The position numbers and the translations under genes were made by a program. Under the pieces are notes generated by a model. It ran no database searches, was not told the DNA's origin, and saw only the letters and a program-made list of their open reading frames with translations. Shown piece by piece: positions 56,323 through 64,000 of a stretch of DNA of 64,000 nucleotides. The stretch lies in the NCBI RefSeq assembly GCF_000020125.1, contig NC_010681.1, positions 992,001 to 1,056,000 of the forward strand, written 5' to 3'. The stretch is from Paraburkholderia phytofirmans PsJN (GTDB lineage: Bacteria; Pseudomonadota; Gammaproteobacteria; Burkholderiales; Burkholderiaceae). How positions within the stretch are numbered: the stretch's first letter is position 1; each line of letters starts with the position of its first letter.

Positions 56323-59300
56323 TCAATGAGCGCGGTCGGCATCCGCCGCCGGCAAGCCGGGCGGCGGCCCGCTGTCAGGCAGGCTGAACATCGACATCGA
56401 ATTCGGGCAACGGAAGGTCGTGAGCACTTCGCTGGTCAGCGGGTTGGCGACGCTGCCCGCACCGGTGATATCGAGCACCGCCTTGCGTCCGTCGAAATCG
56501 AACTCCGCGCGGGTGCGCCCCGGCGTGGCCGTCTGGACAATCTGCCCCTTGCGCAGCAAACGCATGAGTGCCCACGGGCCGTCCGTCACGAGCGTCGAGG
56601 TTTCATTGCGAATGCGTGGGCTCGCGGTCATTTCGGCATGCACGCCGCCGCGCGGCCCAGGCCAGCTCACCGCGAATGGTGCGACGGGTCCGTGCTGATA
56701 CAGCATGGTCTGACCGTCGATGTCGATTGCCAGCGTCGTCACGGTCGGATCGAGTTCGGGCACGCGGATGTCAGTTTTCCAAAGAAGTTGCTTGCCCTGG
56801 TCGCCGAAGAACACGTCGCGGATTTGCCTCGCGTGCTGGAATGGTTCGAGGTCGGGGCCCCGTACGGGATCGGTGGCGCCCGGCAGCGTTCTGTAGCGCC
56901 ACGGCTTCGCCGAGGTATCGACGAACGGTGCGAGGTTCTTCGTGAAGAAGTCGTCGATCACGCCGCCCTGTGCGAATACGCGTGTGAAGTCGTCGACACT
57001 CACGTCGCGCGGACTGTCCGGCGCAAAAGGATAGTTGCCCTCCACGGTCATTCGGCACGTATCGCTGACCACGGCCTGCATCTGCCGCGAAAGCAGTTGC
57101 CCGATGCCCTGATTGACTTCGCGCGAACCCTGCACCGAGAGGCCGAGCAACACGTCGCGAAAGGGCGCCAGCATGGTGTTGGCCGCCATTTTCAGTTTTG
57201 CCGCGGCATCGCTGGCGGGCGGCATGCTGTTGTTCGCGATCGCGTTATCCGCGACCGTCAGTGTGGTGTAGTAATCGTTGAGCAGGCTCGTTACGCCGTC
57301 GAGACCTGTCTTGCCGGCTTGAGCATTGGCCGGCGCCTCGGCGGCCGAGGTGTCGGCGCTGCCTGTGACCATCTCGCGCAGCGCGGCGAAATGGCCGTCC
57401 ACCAGTTCGCGCTCGACGCGCTCTTCCGCGCGGATGCCCAGCGCCTTATCCGCTTTCTGACTGAACTGGTCGGTCGTTTTCTGCAGCAGAGAACCATTGG
57501 CGGCGGCGATCGACTGGGTGAGCGTCGTTTCATGCACGGCTGCGCGAGCGAGGCGCGCCAGCGGCGAATCGGGTGCAGCGAACTGGCGCAGCACCTGCAG
57601 ATTGAAGGCAAGGCTGGTACCGGCGACCGTGCGGATATCGCCGAGGAAAGCGTCCCATTGCTGCGCGTATTCGGTCAGATAGAGCCGGCGGATGGCTTCC
57701 GTCAGCGGATCGTCGGCGCCCGTTACCGTGCTTACGATTTCAGCCGTTTTTTTTTGAGCCTCGCCAAGATACGAACGTCCCATGACCCAGGCGTCGTCGT
57801 CGCGCGCTGCCTGGACGAACTCCGGCAGCCGCTTGTCGAACAGGTTCTGGTAGCCGTCGAACGTAAAGAGGCCCGGCACACCGCGCGAGAGCGGTGCGCC
57901 GCTGACACGCGTGAACACCGTGCCGGCCTGCGGTCCGACCGCGCGAAGCAGCGTGAACTCGTCGGGCGCCTCCTTCTGCATGTCCGCCTTCGCGCGCTCG
58001 TAGAGCCGCTGCGTGGCATTGCTGCCGTCGAGAAATGCGCGGGCCTGCTGAATCAGGCCGTCGTTGCGGATCAGCGGCGACTGAACGATACGCTCGCCGG
58101 AAAATAACTGCTCGACGTGTTCGATCATCGAAGCCCGTCCGCCGAAGATCGACGCGCTGTCGTTTTTTGCCCAGTCGTCGAGTACCCAGGCTTTGATATC
58201 GGTCGAGTTGAACCTCGCCTTGTCATACAGCATCAAGTAGACGCGCAACGCGCCGTAGGTCGCTTTGGCATCCTTGTTCGCCATCGACTCAGCAATGACG
58301 TCTTCGAGGCGGTGAACGATGGACGGCAGCAGCAGATTGTCCTCGAGCGCGCGATAGGTGTCGCGGCTCGCCTCGACGACACCCGGCGCGCTGTAGAGGC
58401 CATAGCGAAAGCGGCTGTCGGGATCCGACAGATCCAGTCCTGTCCAGGTCGGCAGATAGCGCGCCTCGCCCAACGTGTCCGGCACGGCTTCCGGTTTGGG
58501 CTCGCGGTAAAGCTGCGTAACCTTGGCCGCGAGTGCCTGGCTCTTGCGCGCGATCGCATCCAGATAGTCGCTGTTATTGCCGAAGCTCACGCGCATGCCC
58601 ATTGCGAGCCACACGAACAATACGAGGCCGAGCGTGTGCCCGAGCAGCCGCAACAGGCGGAAACGGTACTCCCAGCGCAGATTGGGCCGCACCAGATGCG
58701 CTTCGGGAAAGACAACCTTCGTGAACAGATCGTGCAAAAAATAGCTGTGGTTCGCGGCGGGCCGCGCCGCGTCCGCCGAGAACAGGCGACTGCGCCCCGC
58801 CATCAGACGCTGCACGACCGTGAGCGGTTCGGCAGTGACTGTTTGCCCGGCCTGCAATGCGCTCGTGAAATAGACGCCTCGTAGCATCGTGTGATTTTGC
58901 GTAGCGTCGTAACGTGAATCGACGAACAGTTGCCCCAGTAACTCGGCAAGCGGAGCGCAGAGCGCGGCGAACGCTTCCGGCAGTGCCGCGAGGCGCCGGC
59001 GGCGCTCGATGTCGTACTCGTCTTCCAGCCGCGTGTTCACGCCGCCGGCGAGACGCGTGACAAGCTGCCTCAGTTCTCCGTTGCACACCGCAGCGAGATC
59101 GCTCCGGGCCGATTGGCCGTTGACCGGGAGCGTGAATCCCCACATCTGCGCGCGATGTTCCTCGGTCAGCGATCCGAAATAATCGGCGAACCCGGACAAA
59201 CGGTCCATTTGCGTGATCATCAGGTACACCGGAAAGCGGATACCCAGCCTGGTGCGCAAATCGGCCAGCCGTTCGCGCAGCATGTCGGCTTCGGTCGCGC

Positions 59301-60312
59301 GCACCGCGGGGTCGGAGGCCGTCAGTATGTCGAGGCTGATTGCGAGCACCGCGCCGTTGATCGGCGCGCGCGGGCGGTGACGGCGAAGCAGGTCGAGAAA
59401 GCCATGCCATTCGTCTTCGTCCACACGCCGACGCCAGTCGGCATCGCCCACTGCGGCATCCGTGCCCTGAGTTGCGGCCGTGCCGCAGCCGGCGTTGTCG
59501 TCTTTGTTGTCGTCTTTGTTTTCGGCGCGTTTGTCCGCGAGCGCGGGCAATGACTGAGTCGATGCGCCATGTCGCGTGTAGTAGCCCGCGGTATCGATCA
59601 GAACGGCATCGTTCGACAGCCACCAGTCGATGTTCTTCGTGCCGACGGATGCGCCGGCCGTTCGCGGCGTCGCGCCGCCAATCGGAAACGCCAGCCCGGC
59701 GTTCAGCAATGCACTCGTCTTGCCGGAGGAGGTCGAGCCGAGCGCGATGAACCAGGGCAGCTCGTACAGATACCGCGTGCCCTGGAAGAGCCGCCCCACG
59801 CCTCGCGCGCCCGTGCGCATGGACTTCAGCCGCGCGAGCGCGGCGTTGATGCGAGCCTCGACCTCTTTGAGCCTGCCGGCGGCCGGCGGCGTCTCCTTCT
59901 TGCCGCCGAACGTCAGCGCTTTTTTGAGGAACGCTTCGTCGCTGCGCATTTTCTGCCAGAGCCAGTACAGACCGAATGCGGCAAAAAGCGCCAGCACGAC
60001 GCCAATGGCGATCACGCGCGCCGCGACGGAGGTCAACGGCGCGGCACGCCCGAAGCTCAACAGCGGCCCTGCGTACCAGACCAGCAGGCACAGCAGCGCA
60101 CCGAACACCACGCCGGTCGACCAGCCCTTGAGCCAGAGCAGCGCGCCCACGAGCAGCAGCGCGATCACGAGGACGCGCATGCCGACGCTAACAAGAGGCT
60201 TGAGGCCGCCGAACGCGACGAACGGCCCCAGAAACCAGATCAACAGTCCGAGGACCAACAGCGCGAGGAACGCGAGGAACCAGCGCGATACCAGAAACGA
60301 CAACTTCTTCAT
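56323..60312 (-). CDS. tssM: Type VI secretion protein TssM (IcmF)
   Basis: 1329 residues. N-terminal spans (to ~120), a cytoplasmic NTPase domain with Walker A GSTSSGKTS at 192-200 and a downstream VLIDTAGYYT, a third span near 560, and a large periplasmic domain. Forms the membrane complex with TssL and TssJ. Walker motif intact. Last tss gene on this strand; 28 bp after tssL. Confidence 0.96.
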   Translation of the reverse strand: MKKLSFLVSRWFLAFLALLVLGLLIWFLGPFVAFGGLKPLVSVGMRVLVIALLLVGALLWLKGWSTGVVFGALLCLLVWYAGPLLSFGRAAPLTSVAARVIAIGVVLALFAAFGLYWLWQKMRSDEAFLKKALTFGGKKETPPAAGRLKEVEARINAALARLKSMRTGARGVGRLFQGTRYLYELPWFIALGSTSSGKTSALLNAGLAFPIGGATPRTAGASVGTKNIDWWLSNDAVLIDTAGYYTRHGASTQSLPALADKRAENKDDNKDDNAGCGTAATQGTDAAVGDADWRRRVDEDEWHGFLDLLRRHRPRAPINGAVLAISLDILTASDPAVRATEADMLRERLADLRTRLGIRFPVYLMITQMDRLSGFADYFGSLTEEHRAQMWGFTLPVNGQSARSDLAAVCNGELRQLVTRLAGGVNTRLEDEYDIERRRRLAALPEAFAALCAPLAELLGQLFVDSRYDATQNHTMLRGVYFTSALQAGQTVTAEPLTVVQRLMAGRSRLFSADAARPAANHSYFLHDLFTKVVFPEAHLVRPNLRWEYRFRLLRLLGHTLGLVLFVWLAMGMRVSFGNNSDYLDAIARKSQALAAKVTQLYREPKPEAVPDTLGEARYLPTWTGLDLSDPDSRFRYGLYSAPGVVEASRDTYRALEDNLLLPSIVHRLEDVIAESMANKDAKATYGALRVYLMLYDKARFNSTDIKAWVLDDWAKNDSASIFGGRASMIEHVEQLFSGERIVQSPLIRNDGLIQQARAFLDGSNATQRLYERAKADMQKEAPDEFTLLRAVGPQAGTVFTRVSGAPLSRGVPGLFTFDGYQNLFDKRLPEFVQAARDDDAWVMGRSYLGEAQKKTAEIVSTVTGADDPLTEAIRRLYLTEYAQQWDAFLGDIRTVAGTSLAFNLQVLRQFAAPDSPLARLARAAVHETTLTQSIAAANGSLLQKTTDQFSQKADKALGIRAEERVERELVDGHFAALREMVTGSADTSAAEAPANAQAGKTGLDGVTSLLNDYYTTLTVADNAIANNSMPPASDAAAKLKMAANTMLAPFRDVLLGLSVQGSREVNQGIGQLLSRQMQAVVSDTCRMTVEGNYPFAPDSPRDVSVDDFTRVFAQGGVIDDFFTKNLAPFVDTSAKPWRYRTLPGATDPVRGPDLEPFQHARQIRDVFFGDQGKQLLWKTDIRVPELDPTVTTLAIDIDGQTMLYQHGPVAPFAVSWPGPRGGVHAEMTASPRIRNETSTLVTDGPWALMRLLRKGQIVQTATPGRTRAEFDFDGRKAVLDITGAGSVANPLTSEVLTTFRCPNSMSMFSLPDSGPPPGLPAADADRAH

Positions 60313-60340
60313 CCTTGAGTCCCGATGGGCATGATATTGA

Positions 60341-61657
60341 TCAGGGGGTGACCGTAATTTCTACGCGGCGGTTCTGCGCGCGGCCTTGCGCCGTTGCGTT
60401 GTCGCCAATCGGATTCGCCTCGCCGCCGCCGATCGCCTCGAGCCGCGCCGCCGCCACGCCCGATGCTTGCAGCATCTGCATGACCTGGGTTGCGCGCTCT
60501 TCGGAGAGCGCATCGTTCGATGCGAACTGGCGGCTTCTGATCGGCAGGTTGTCGGTGTGGCCGGTGACGGTGACCTTGCCGGGCACCTTGCCGATTTCGC
60601 TCGCGATCTTCGCGATCAGCGGCCCCATCGACGCGTTGACGTTGACGCCACCCGGCGGGAACATTGCGTCGCCGCGGAATGTCACGGAGCTATGACGGGC
60701 GTCTTCGTCGACACTGACCGTGCCGGCCGCAATCTCGTTCTTCAGCAGTTCCTTGAGGTGGGGCAGGCGTGGGGCCGGCGGCGTCAGATGGCCGATATCG
60801 GTGATCTGCTTCTCGACGCTCGCGCCATGGTTGAGCAGATGGTATTTGAACCAGCCGAACAGGCCGAGCAGGATCAGCCCGAGAACGGCAAACGTGATCC
60901 GGACCGGAAAGTCGTAGACCGACAGACGCTGTCCGCGGGAGTCGGATTGCACTCGCGGCGACAGCGCGATCGGCACGACGCCGCGCTGCGTCTGGATCTC
61001 GTTGTAGAGCCGTTGACGCACGGCGTCATGCTTGCGGGCGCCGTCGGCTTCATGGCGGTAACGGCCCATGAAGCCGAGGCTCAGGATCCGATAGATCACT
61101 TCGAGCAGGTCGAGATGCTCGCGCGGCTCGTTCATCAGCCGTCCGATCAGCAGATAGACCTTGTCGCCGCCTTGGCGGTCCTCGTGGAATTCGGTGGCCA
61201 AGCCTTTGCGAAGCCATTCGACGCCGGTTTCGCGTTGACCCCAAACGGTCTTTCCGGCGGCCTCATCGAGCGCCGTGGCCAGACAGTAACGCGCGCCGAT
61301 CATGTGATCGCGCCTGATATTCGCTTGCTCGCACAGTCGCTGGAAGGTGCGCACCTCCTGTTTGAGCAGCAGGTGAAGCTGATCGATGGCCGTCAGATCC
61401 AGATTGTCCGGCATGTCGGCGAGCGCGCGCAGCAAAGGGCGCGCGGCCTCCAGCAGCGGATTGGTCGCGTCCTCCACGGCCTGCAGGCGGGCGGCTTGCG
61501 GTTCACCGGCGGGGATGCTCGCGAGCAACGTGGCCGGCAGTTCGGGCTTCGCGCCGGACGCCGAGTCGCCGGTTTTTTTCTCCATGCCGGCAGATGTAGC
61601 GCGGTCGTCGGGCGCGAAAGCTGTGCCGAAAGAAGGCAGTCCTCGGTCTGGATTCAC
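60341..61657 (-). CDS. tssL: Type VI secretion protein TssL with C-terminal OmpA domain
   Basis: 438 residues. GTG start at 61657 is supported by AGGGGAA 5 bases upstream. DotU-like N-terminal cytoplasmic domain (ARYCLATALDEAAGKTVWG), one span near 250-272, then a periplasmic OmpA-like domain with VTVTGHTDNLPI and LSEERATQVMQML, fitting peptidoglycan binding. An evolved TssL that can anchor the complex to the wall. Confidence 0.95.
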   Translation of the reverse strand: MNPDRGLPSFGTAFAPDDRATSAGMEKKTGDSASGAKPELPATLLASIPAGEPQAARLQAVEDATNPLLEAARPLLRALADMPDNLDLTAIDQLHLLLKQEVRTFQRLCEQANIRRDHMIGARYCLATALDEAAGKTVWGQRETGVEWLRKGLATEFHEDRQGGDKVYLLIGRLMNEPREHLDLLEVIYRILSLGFMGRYRHEADGARKHDAVRQRLYNEIQTQRGVVPIALSPRVQSDSRGQRLSVYDFPVRITFAVLGLILLGLFGWFKYHLLNHGASVEKQITDIGHLTPPAPRLPHLKELLKNEIAAGTVSVDEDARHSSVTFRGDAMFPPGGVNVNASMGPLIAKIASEIGKVPGKVTVTGHTDNLPIRSRQFASNDALSEERATQVMQMLQASGVAAARLEAIGGGEANPIGDNATAQGRAQNRRVEITVTP

Positions 61658-61730
61658 TGTGTTCCCCTGATGCGATGATGAACGGGCGCCTCTACGGAAG
61701 CGCTCCTGTTTTCCGGCGAGTCACGGCTTA

Positions 61731-63074
61731 TCAGCGCACGCCCCACAGTTCCAGCCTGAGTGCGGGGAAATCACCCGCCACATGCAGCGCAATGCCGCCG
61801 TGCTGCGCGACGGTCTCCCACAGCGGACCCGTACGCGAGAGTTCGTAGTACACGTAGCCGGCGTTGAATGGAATCTGCCGCGGCGGCACGGGCAGCGCCT
61901 GAAGCGCGATGCCTGGCAGATGCGAGCGCACCAGATCCGGCAGACGTTCGGACGGTCCCATCTTGGCCTGCATGGCGAATTGCTGGACCAGCGTGTCCGG
62001 CGGCATCTGAGCCGACACGGCGAGGACCAGCGAACTGAAACTGCGAATTTCCGCCGGATCGACCACTGCGTTGCGCATGCCGTATCCCGCGTCGGTAAAC
62101 GGAATGCTTTGCGCGCTGCGTACGAGGACCGCGTTGAGCAGCCAGTGTGTGTCGTCGACCACGGGCTTCAGGCACAGATGCGGCTCGATGTGCTGATACG
62201 GCGGATGGCTTTCGAGCGGCCGGCGCGTCTGCGGACGCACGTAGGTCGAGAGTTCTCCAGCCATGCTGAGCAGCAGCGCGTAGAGATCGGCGGGGGAGGT
62301 GGTCGGAACCCGGCGTAGGTGTTGCAACAGCGGTTCGTAGCGATTGAGCGTTTGCAGCAGCAGATAGTCCGAGACCTCCGCGACCGTGCCGGCCTGGCCG
62401 TCGCTCCCGGTCAGCCGTTTGGCGAGCGCATCCGCACGCAGGCGCGTGAGGTCGTGGACCTTCGCCAGCCAGCTCGTGAGCAACGCGTTGGCGCCATAGC
62501 CCGACACCGGCGGGACCAGGGTATCGTCGAGTTCGATGCTGCCGTCCGCACGAAGCGTCTTGACTCGCGTCAAGGGTAGACCGATCCACGCGTCGGTCAT
62601 CTCCTTCTGCGGCACTAGTCGCAGCCGCAGGTTGGATAGTTGAACGGCTTTCGGACCTTGTCCGACCGAGTTCGTATCGCGCAAGTCCGTGTCGAACACG
62701 GCATAGCGGGCGAGCGAATGGGAGGACTCGTCGAAGGTCGTTTCTTCCGCGTTGGGCACGCGAATGGACACGGCAAGATGGATGACCTGGTCCAGATGCT
62801 CCGCGCGTACCGTCAGCGGGGCGGGCGGCGGCGTGTTCCCCGGCGAATCGAAGGGCGTGCCGTCGGCGAATACGCCGCTGGCAGACTTCAGGATCACTTT
62901 GCCGAGCGCGAGCGCCTCATTGTCGATTGCGTAGTGAGAGAAGCCGAAGAAAAAGGGCGAAAGCGGCGCCGCGCGCTTATGGGCGAAATGTTCGAGGTAG
63001 CGTTCCTGCTGCTGGAAAAGCTGCGGGCGCAGGAACAGACCTTCGCTCCAGGTGACCTTGTTATACCAACTCAT
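61731..63074 (-). CDS. tssK: Type VI secretion baseplate protein TssK
   Basis: 447 residues. SWYNKVTWSEGLFLRPQLFQ at the N-terminus is diagnostic, followed by ERYLEHF. Trimeric adaptor between baseplate and the TssLM membrane complex. 12 bp after tssJ. Confidence 0.95.
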   Translation of the reverse strand: MSWYNKVTWSEGLFLRPQLFQQQERYLEHFAHKRAAPLSPFFFGFSHYAIDNEALALGKVILKSASGVFADGTPFDSPGNTPPPAPLTVRAEHLDQVIHLAVSIRVPNAEETTFDESSHSLARYAVFDTDLRDTNSVGQGPKAVQLSNLRLRLVPQKEMTDAWIGLPLTRVKTLRADGSIELDDTLVPPVSGYGANALLTSWLAKVHDLTRLRADALAKRLTGSDGQAGTVAEVSDYLLLQTLNRYEPLLQHLRRVPTTSPADLYALLLSMAGELSTYVRPQTRRPLESHPPYQHIEPHLCLKPVVDDTHWLLNAVLVRSAQSIPFTDAGYGMRNAVVDPAEIRSFSSLVLAVSAQMPPDTLVQQFAMQAKMGPSERLPDLVRSHLPGIALQALPVPPRQIPFNAGYVYYELSRTGPLWETVAQHGGIALHVAGDFPALRLELWGVR

Positions 63075-63086
63075 GCGTGTGGTCCA

Positions 63087-63599
63087 TTACTTGTTTTGTT
63101 TTTGTGCGTCGGTGATCCGGATCGCACTGGTATCGAGATTGATCGTCAGCTTCAGTTTCGGCGCGATCCGGTACCACGCAGCCGGTGGCGATGACGGCAG
63201 TGTCCAGGTGGCGCGCCACACGGAATTCGGCAGATCGCGGTAGGCCGCGATGACACCGAGAGTGGTCGTGGCCTGATCGGCGTTGCGCCGAATAGTCCGG
63301 CTTTCTCCTGGACGAAGCTGATACTGCTCGCGCACGACAAGGTCGTCGGCGAGCACGGTCTTGTCCTTGTCCTGCAGCGAGAAGAAGTCGGCGGCAGTGA
63401 ACGCGTCGGCGTTTTTCAATTCGTAAATGCGCACCACGATCGGCGCGGCGCGTTTCTGGTCGTCGGGATTGACGCTCGATGAGGCGGTTATCGACAGGTC
63501 GAGCCTCACGGGTTCATGAACGGCTTTGGGATCGTTGCTCGCGCATGCGGTAAGTCCGAGTACGCAGATAAGTGCGACGACGTGAGTGGACGGGCGCAT
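63087..63599 (-). CDS. tssJ: Type VI secretion outer-membrane lipoprotein TssJ
   Basis: 170 residues from the ATG at 63599. Signal peptide ending LTAC, so Cys19 is lipidated. Transthyretin-like fold segments IVVRIYELKNADAFTAADFF and VIAAYRDLPNSVWRATW. Anchors TssM to the outer membrane. 71 bp after hcp. Confidence 0.93.
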   Translation of the reverse strand: MRPSTHVVALICVLGLTACASNDPKAVHEPVRLDLSITASSSVNPDDQKRAAPIVVRIYELKNADAFTAADFFSLQDKDKTVLADDLVVREQYQLRPGESRTIRRNADQATTTLGVIAAYRDLPNSVWRATWTLPSSPPAAWYRIAPKLKLTINLDTSAIRITDAQKQNK

Positions 63600-63670
63600 C
63601 GGCAGTGAACAGGGGAAGTGGGGCGTTATAAGGTCCGGCGCGCATGCCGGACCTCGCAAGACAGGAGCGC

Positions 63671-64000
63671 TTAAGCTTCCTTGTTGAGCTTGATGTCGTA
63701 GCCTGCCGTCACGGCGCCGCCACTGCCGCCCTGGGCGTTCTGCACGACGTATTCCTGCTTGACCTTCGCGAACGACAGGCGCACCTGTTCACGGATGCCG
63801 TTGTCAGCGTTGCTGCCCGACGGATGAACCTGCGTAACGATGACGTCGTTCATCGTGATCTTCAGGTATTCGAGCGGATTGCCGCCGGCCTTGCGCACGG
63901 TCAGCACGGCCTGATCGATGTGCTTGCCGGTCAGGCAATACTTCATCAGGTTCGGGCTTGCACGATCGACCAGGTGTTCGAACGCCAGGTCTTCGACAGT
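63671..64000 (-). CDS. hcp: Type VI secretion tube protein Hcp (5' end outside window)
   Basis: The frame is open to the window end: upstream of the apparent ATG it reads VEDLAFEHLVDRASPNL, which is Hcp sequence, so only the C-terminal 109 residues are seen. GKHIDQAVLTVRKAGG, LEYLKITMNDVIVTQV and FAKVKQEYVVQNAQGG are classic. Forms the hexameric inner tube. Confidence 0.95.
   Translation of the reverse strand, partial: TVEDLAFEHLVDRASPNLMKYCLTGKHIDQAVLTVRKAGGNPLEYLKITMNDVIVTQVHPSGSNADNGIREQVRLSFAKVKQEYVVQNAQGGSGGAVTAGYDIKLNKEA

Noticed and set aside
56326..58107. 593-residue plus-strand reading frame
   Set aside because: Antisense to tssM; Arg/His-rich shadow with no motif.
1..64000. CRISPR arrays, tRNA genes, att sites, replication origin
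   Set aside because: No regularly spaced repeats, no cloverleaf-like sequence with a T-loop and no DnaA-box cluster were seen on scanning.

Overview
The window is a GC-rich chromosomal stretch from a Gram-negative beta-proteobacterium, most likely a Burkholderia/Paraburkholderia relative. The basis is the waaC-kdoO-waaA lipopolysaccharide core operon, a tssJKLM-type VI secretion block, a ureABC-EFG urease operon, strong GC bias and dense stop/start-coupled operons. No tRNA, rRNA, CRISPR array, intact insertion sequence or prophage was seen.

Region 1 (1-20665) is a surface-polysaccharide locus. It opens with a truncated GT4 glycosyltransferase, wecB, and two paralogous multi-span membrane proteins flanking an O-acyltransferase. 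A seven-gene minus-strand operon (6410-14405) follows. It encodes a HAD-UbiA fusion, a DprE1-like oxidase, a DprE2-like reductase, a GT-C-like membrane protein, an extended SDR, an FAD oxidoreductase and a GtrA-family protein. This is the enzyme set expected for making polyprenyl-phospho-D-arabinofuranose, best known from mycobacterial cell walls, and it is the most interesting system here. Divergent from it is a GT2 / NAD-reductase / WbpL-like / WbpM-like operon, then a second MraY/WecA-family transferase.

Region 2 (20933-32174) has a chemotaxis receptor, a Crp-like regulator, and a sparse 1.46-kb gap holding a probable 36-residue membrane protein and a transposase relic. After the gap come a GT9 gene and an HldA-like kinase, then a minus-strand operon of a WbaP/ExoY-type priming transferase, a short probable glycosyltransferase remnant, a GT4 and an AGE-family isomerase.

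Region 3 (32175-37089) is a branched-chain amino-acid type ABC transporter with a LivM-LivG fusion. Region 4 (37314-43322) holds galE, GT4, GT2, a Wzx-like flippase, and a divergent phosphomannomutase/phosphoglucomutase with a strong terminator. Region 5 (43542-47677) has waaC, kdoO, waaA and a Fic-fold protein lacking its catalytic histidine.

Region 6 (47682-53067) is the urease operon without ureD, plus a periplasmic solute-binding protein. Region 7 (53319-56156) is an acyltransferase and a predicted exported SGNH esterase. Region 8 (56323 to the end) is tssM, tssL, tssK, tssJ and the 3' part of hcp. Overall the window supplies nucleotide-sugar and lipid-linked sugar synthesis, three different priming transferases, glycosyltransferases, a flippase and acyl-modification enzymes. 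No Wzy polymerase, Wzz or Wza export gene was recognised.
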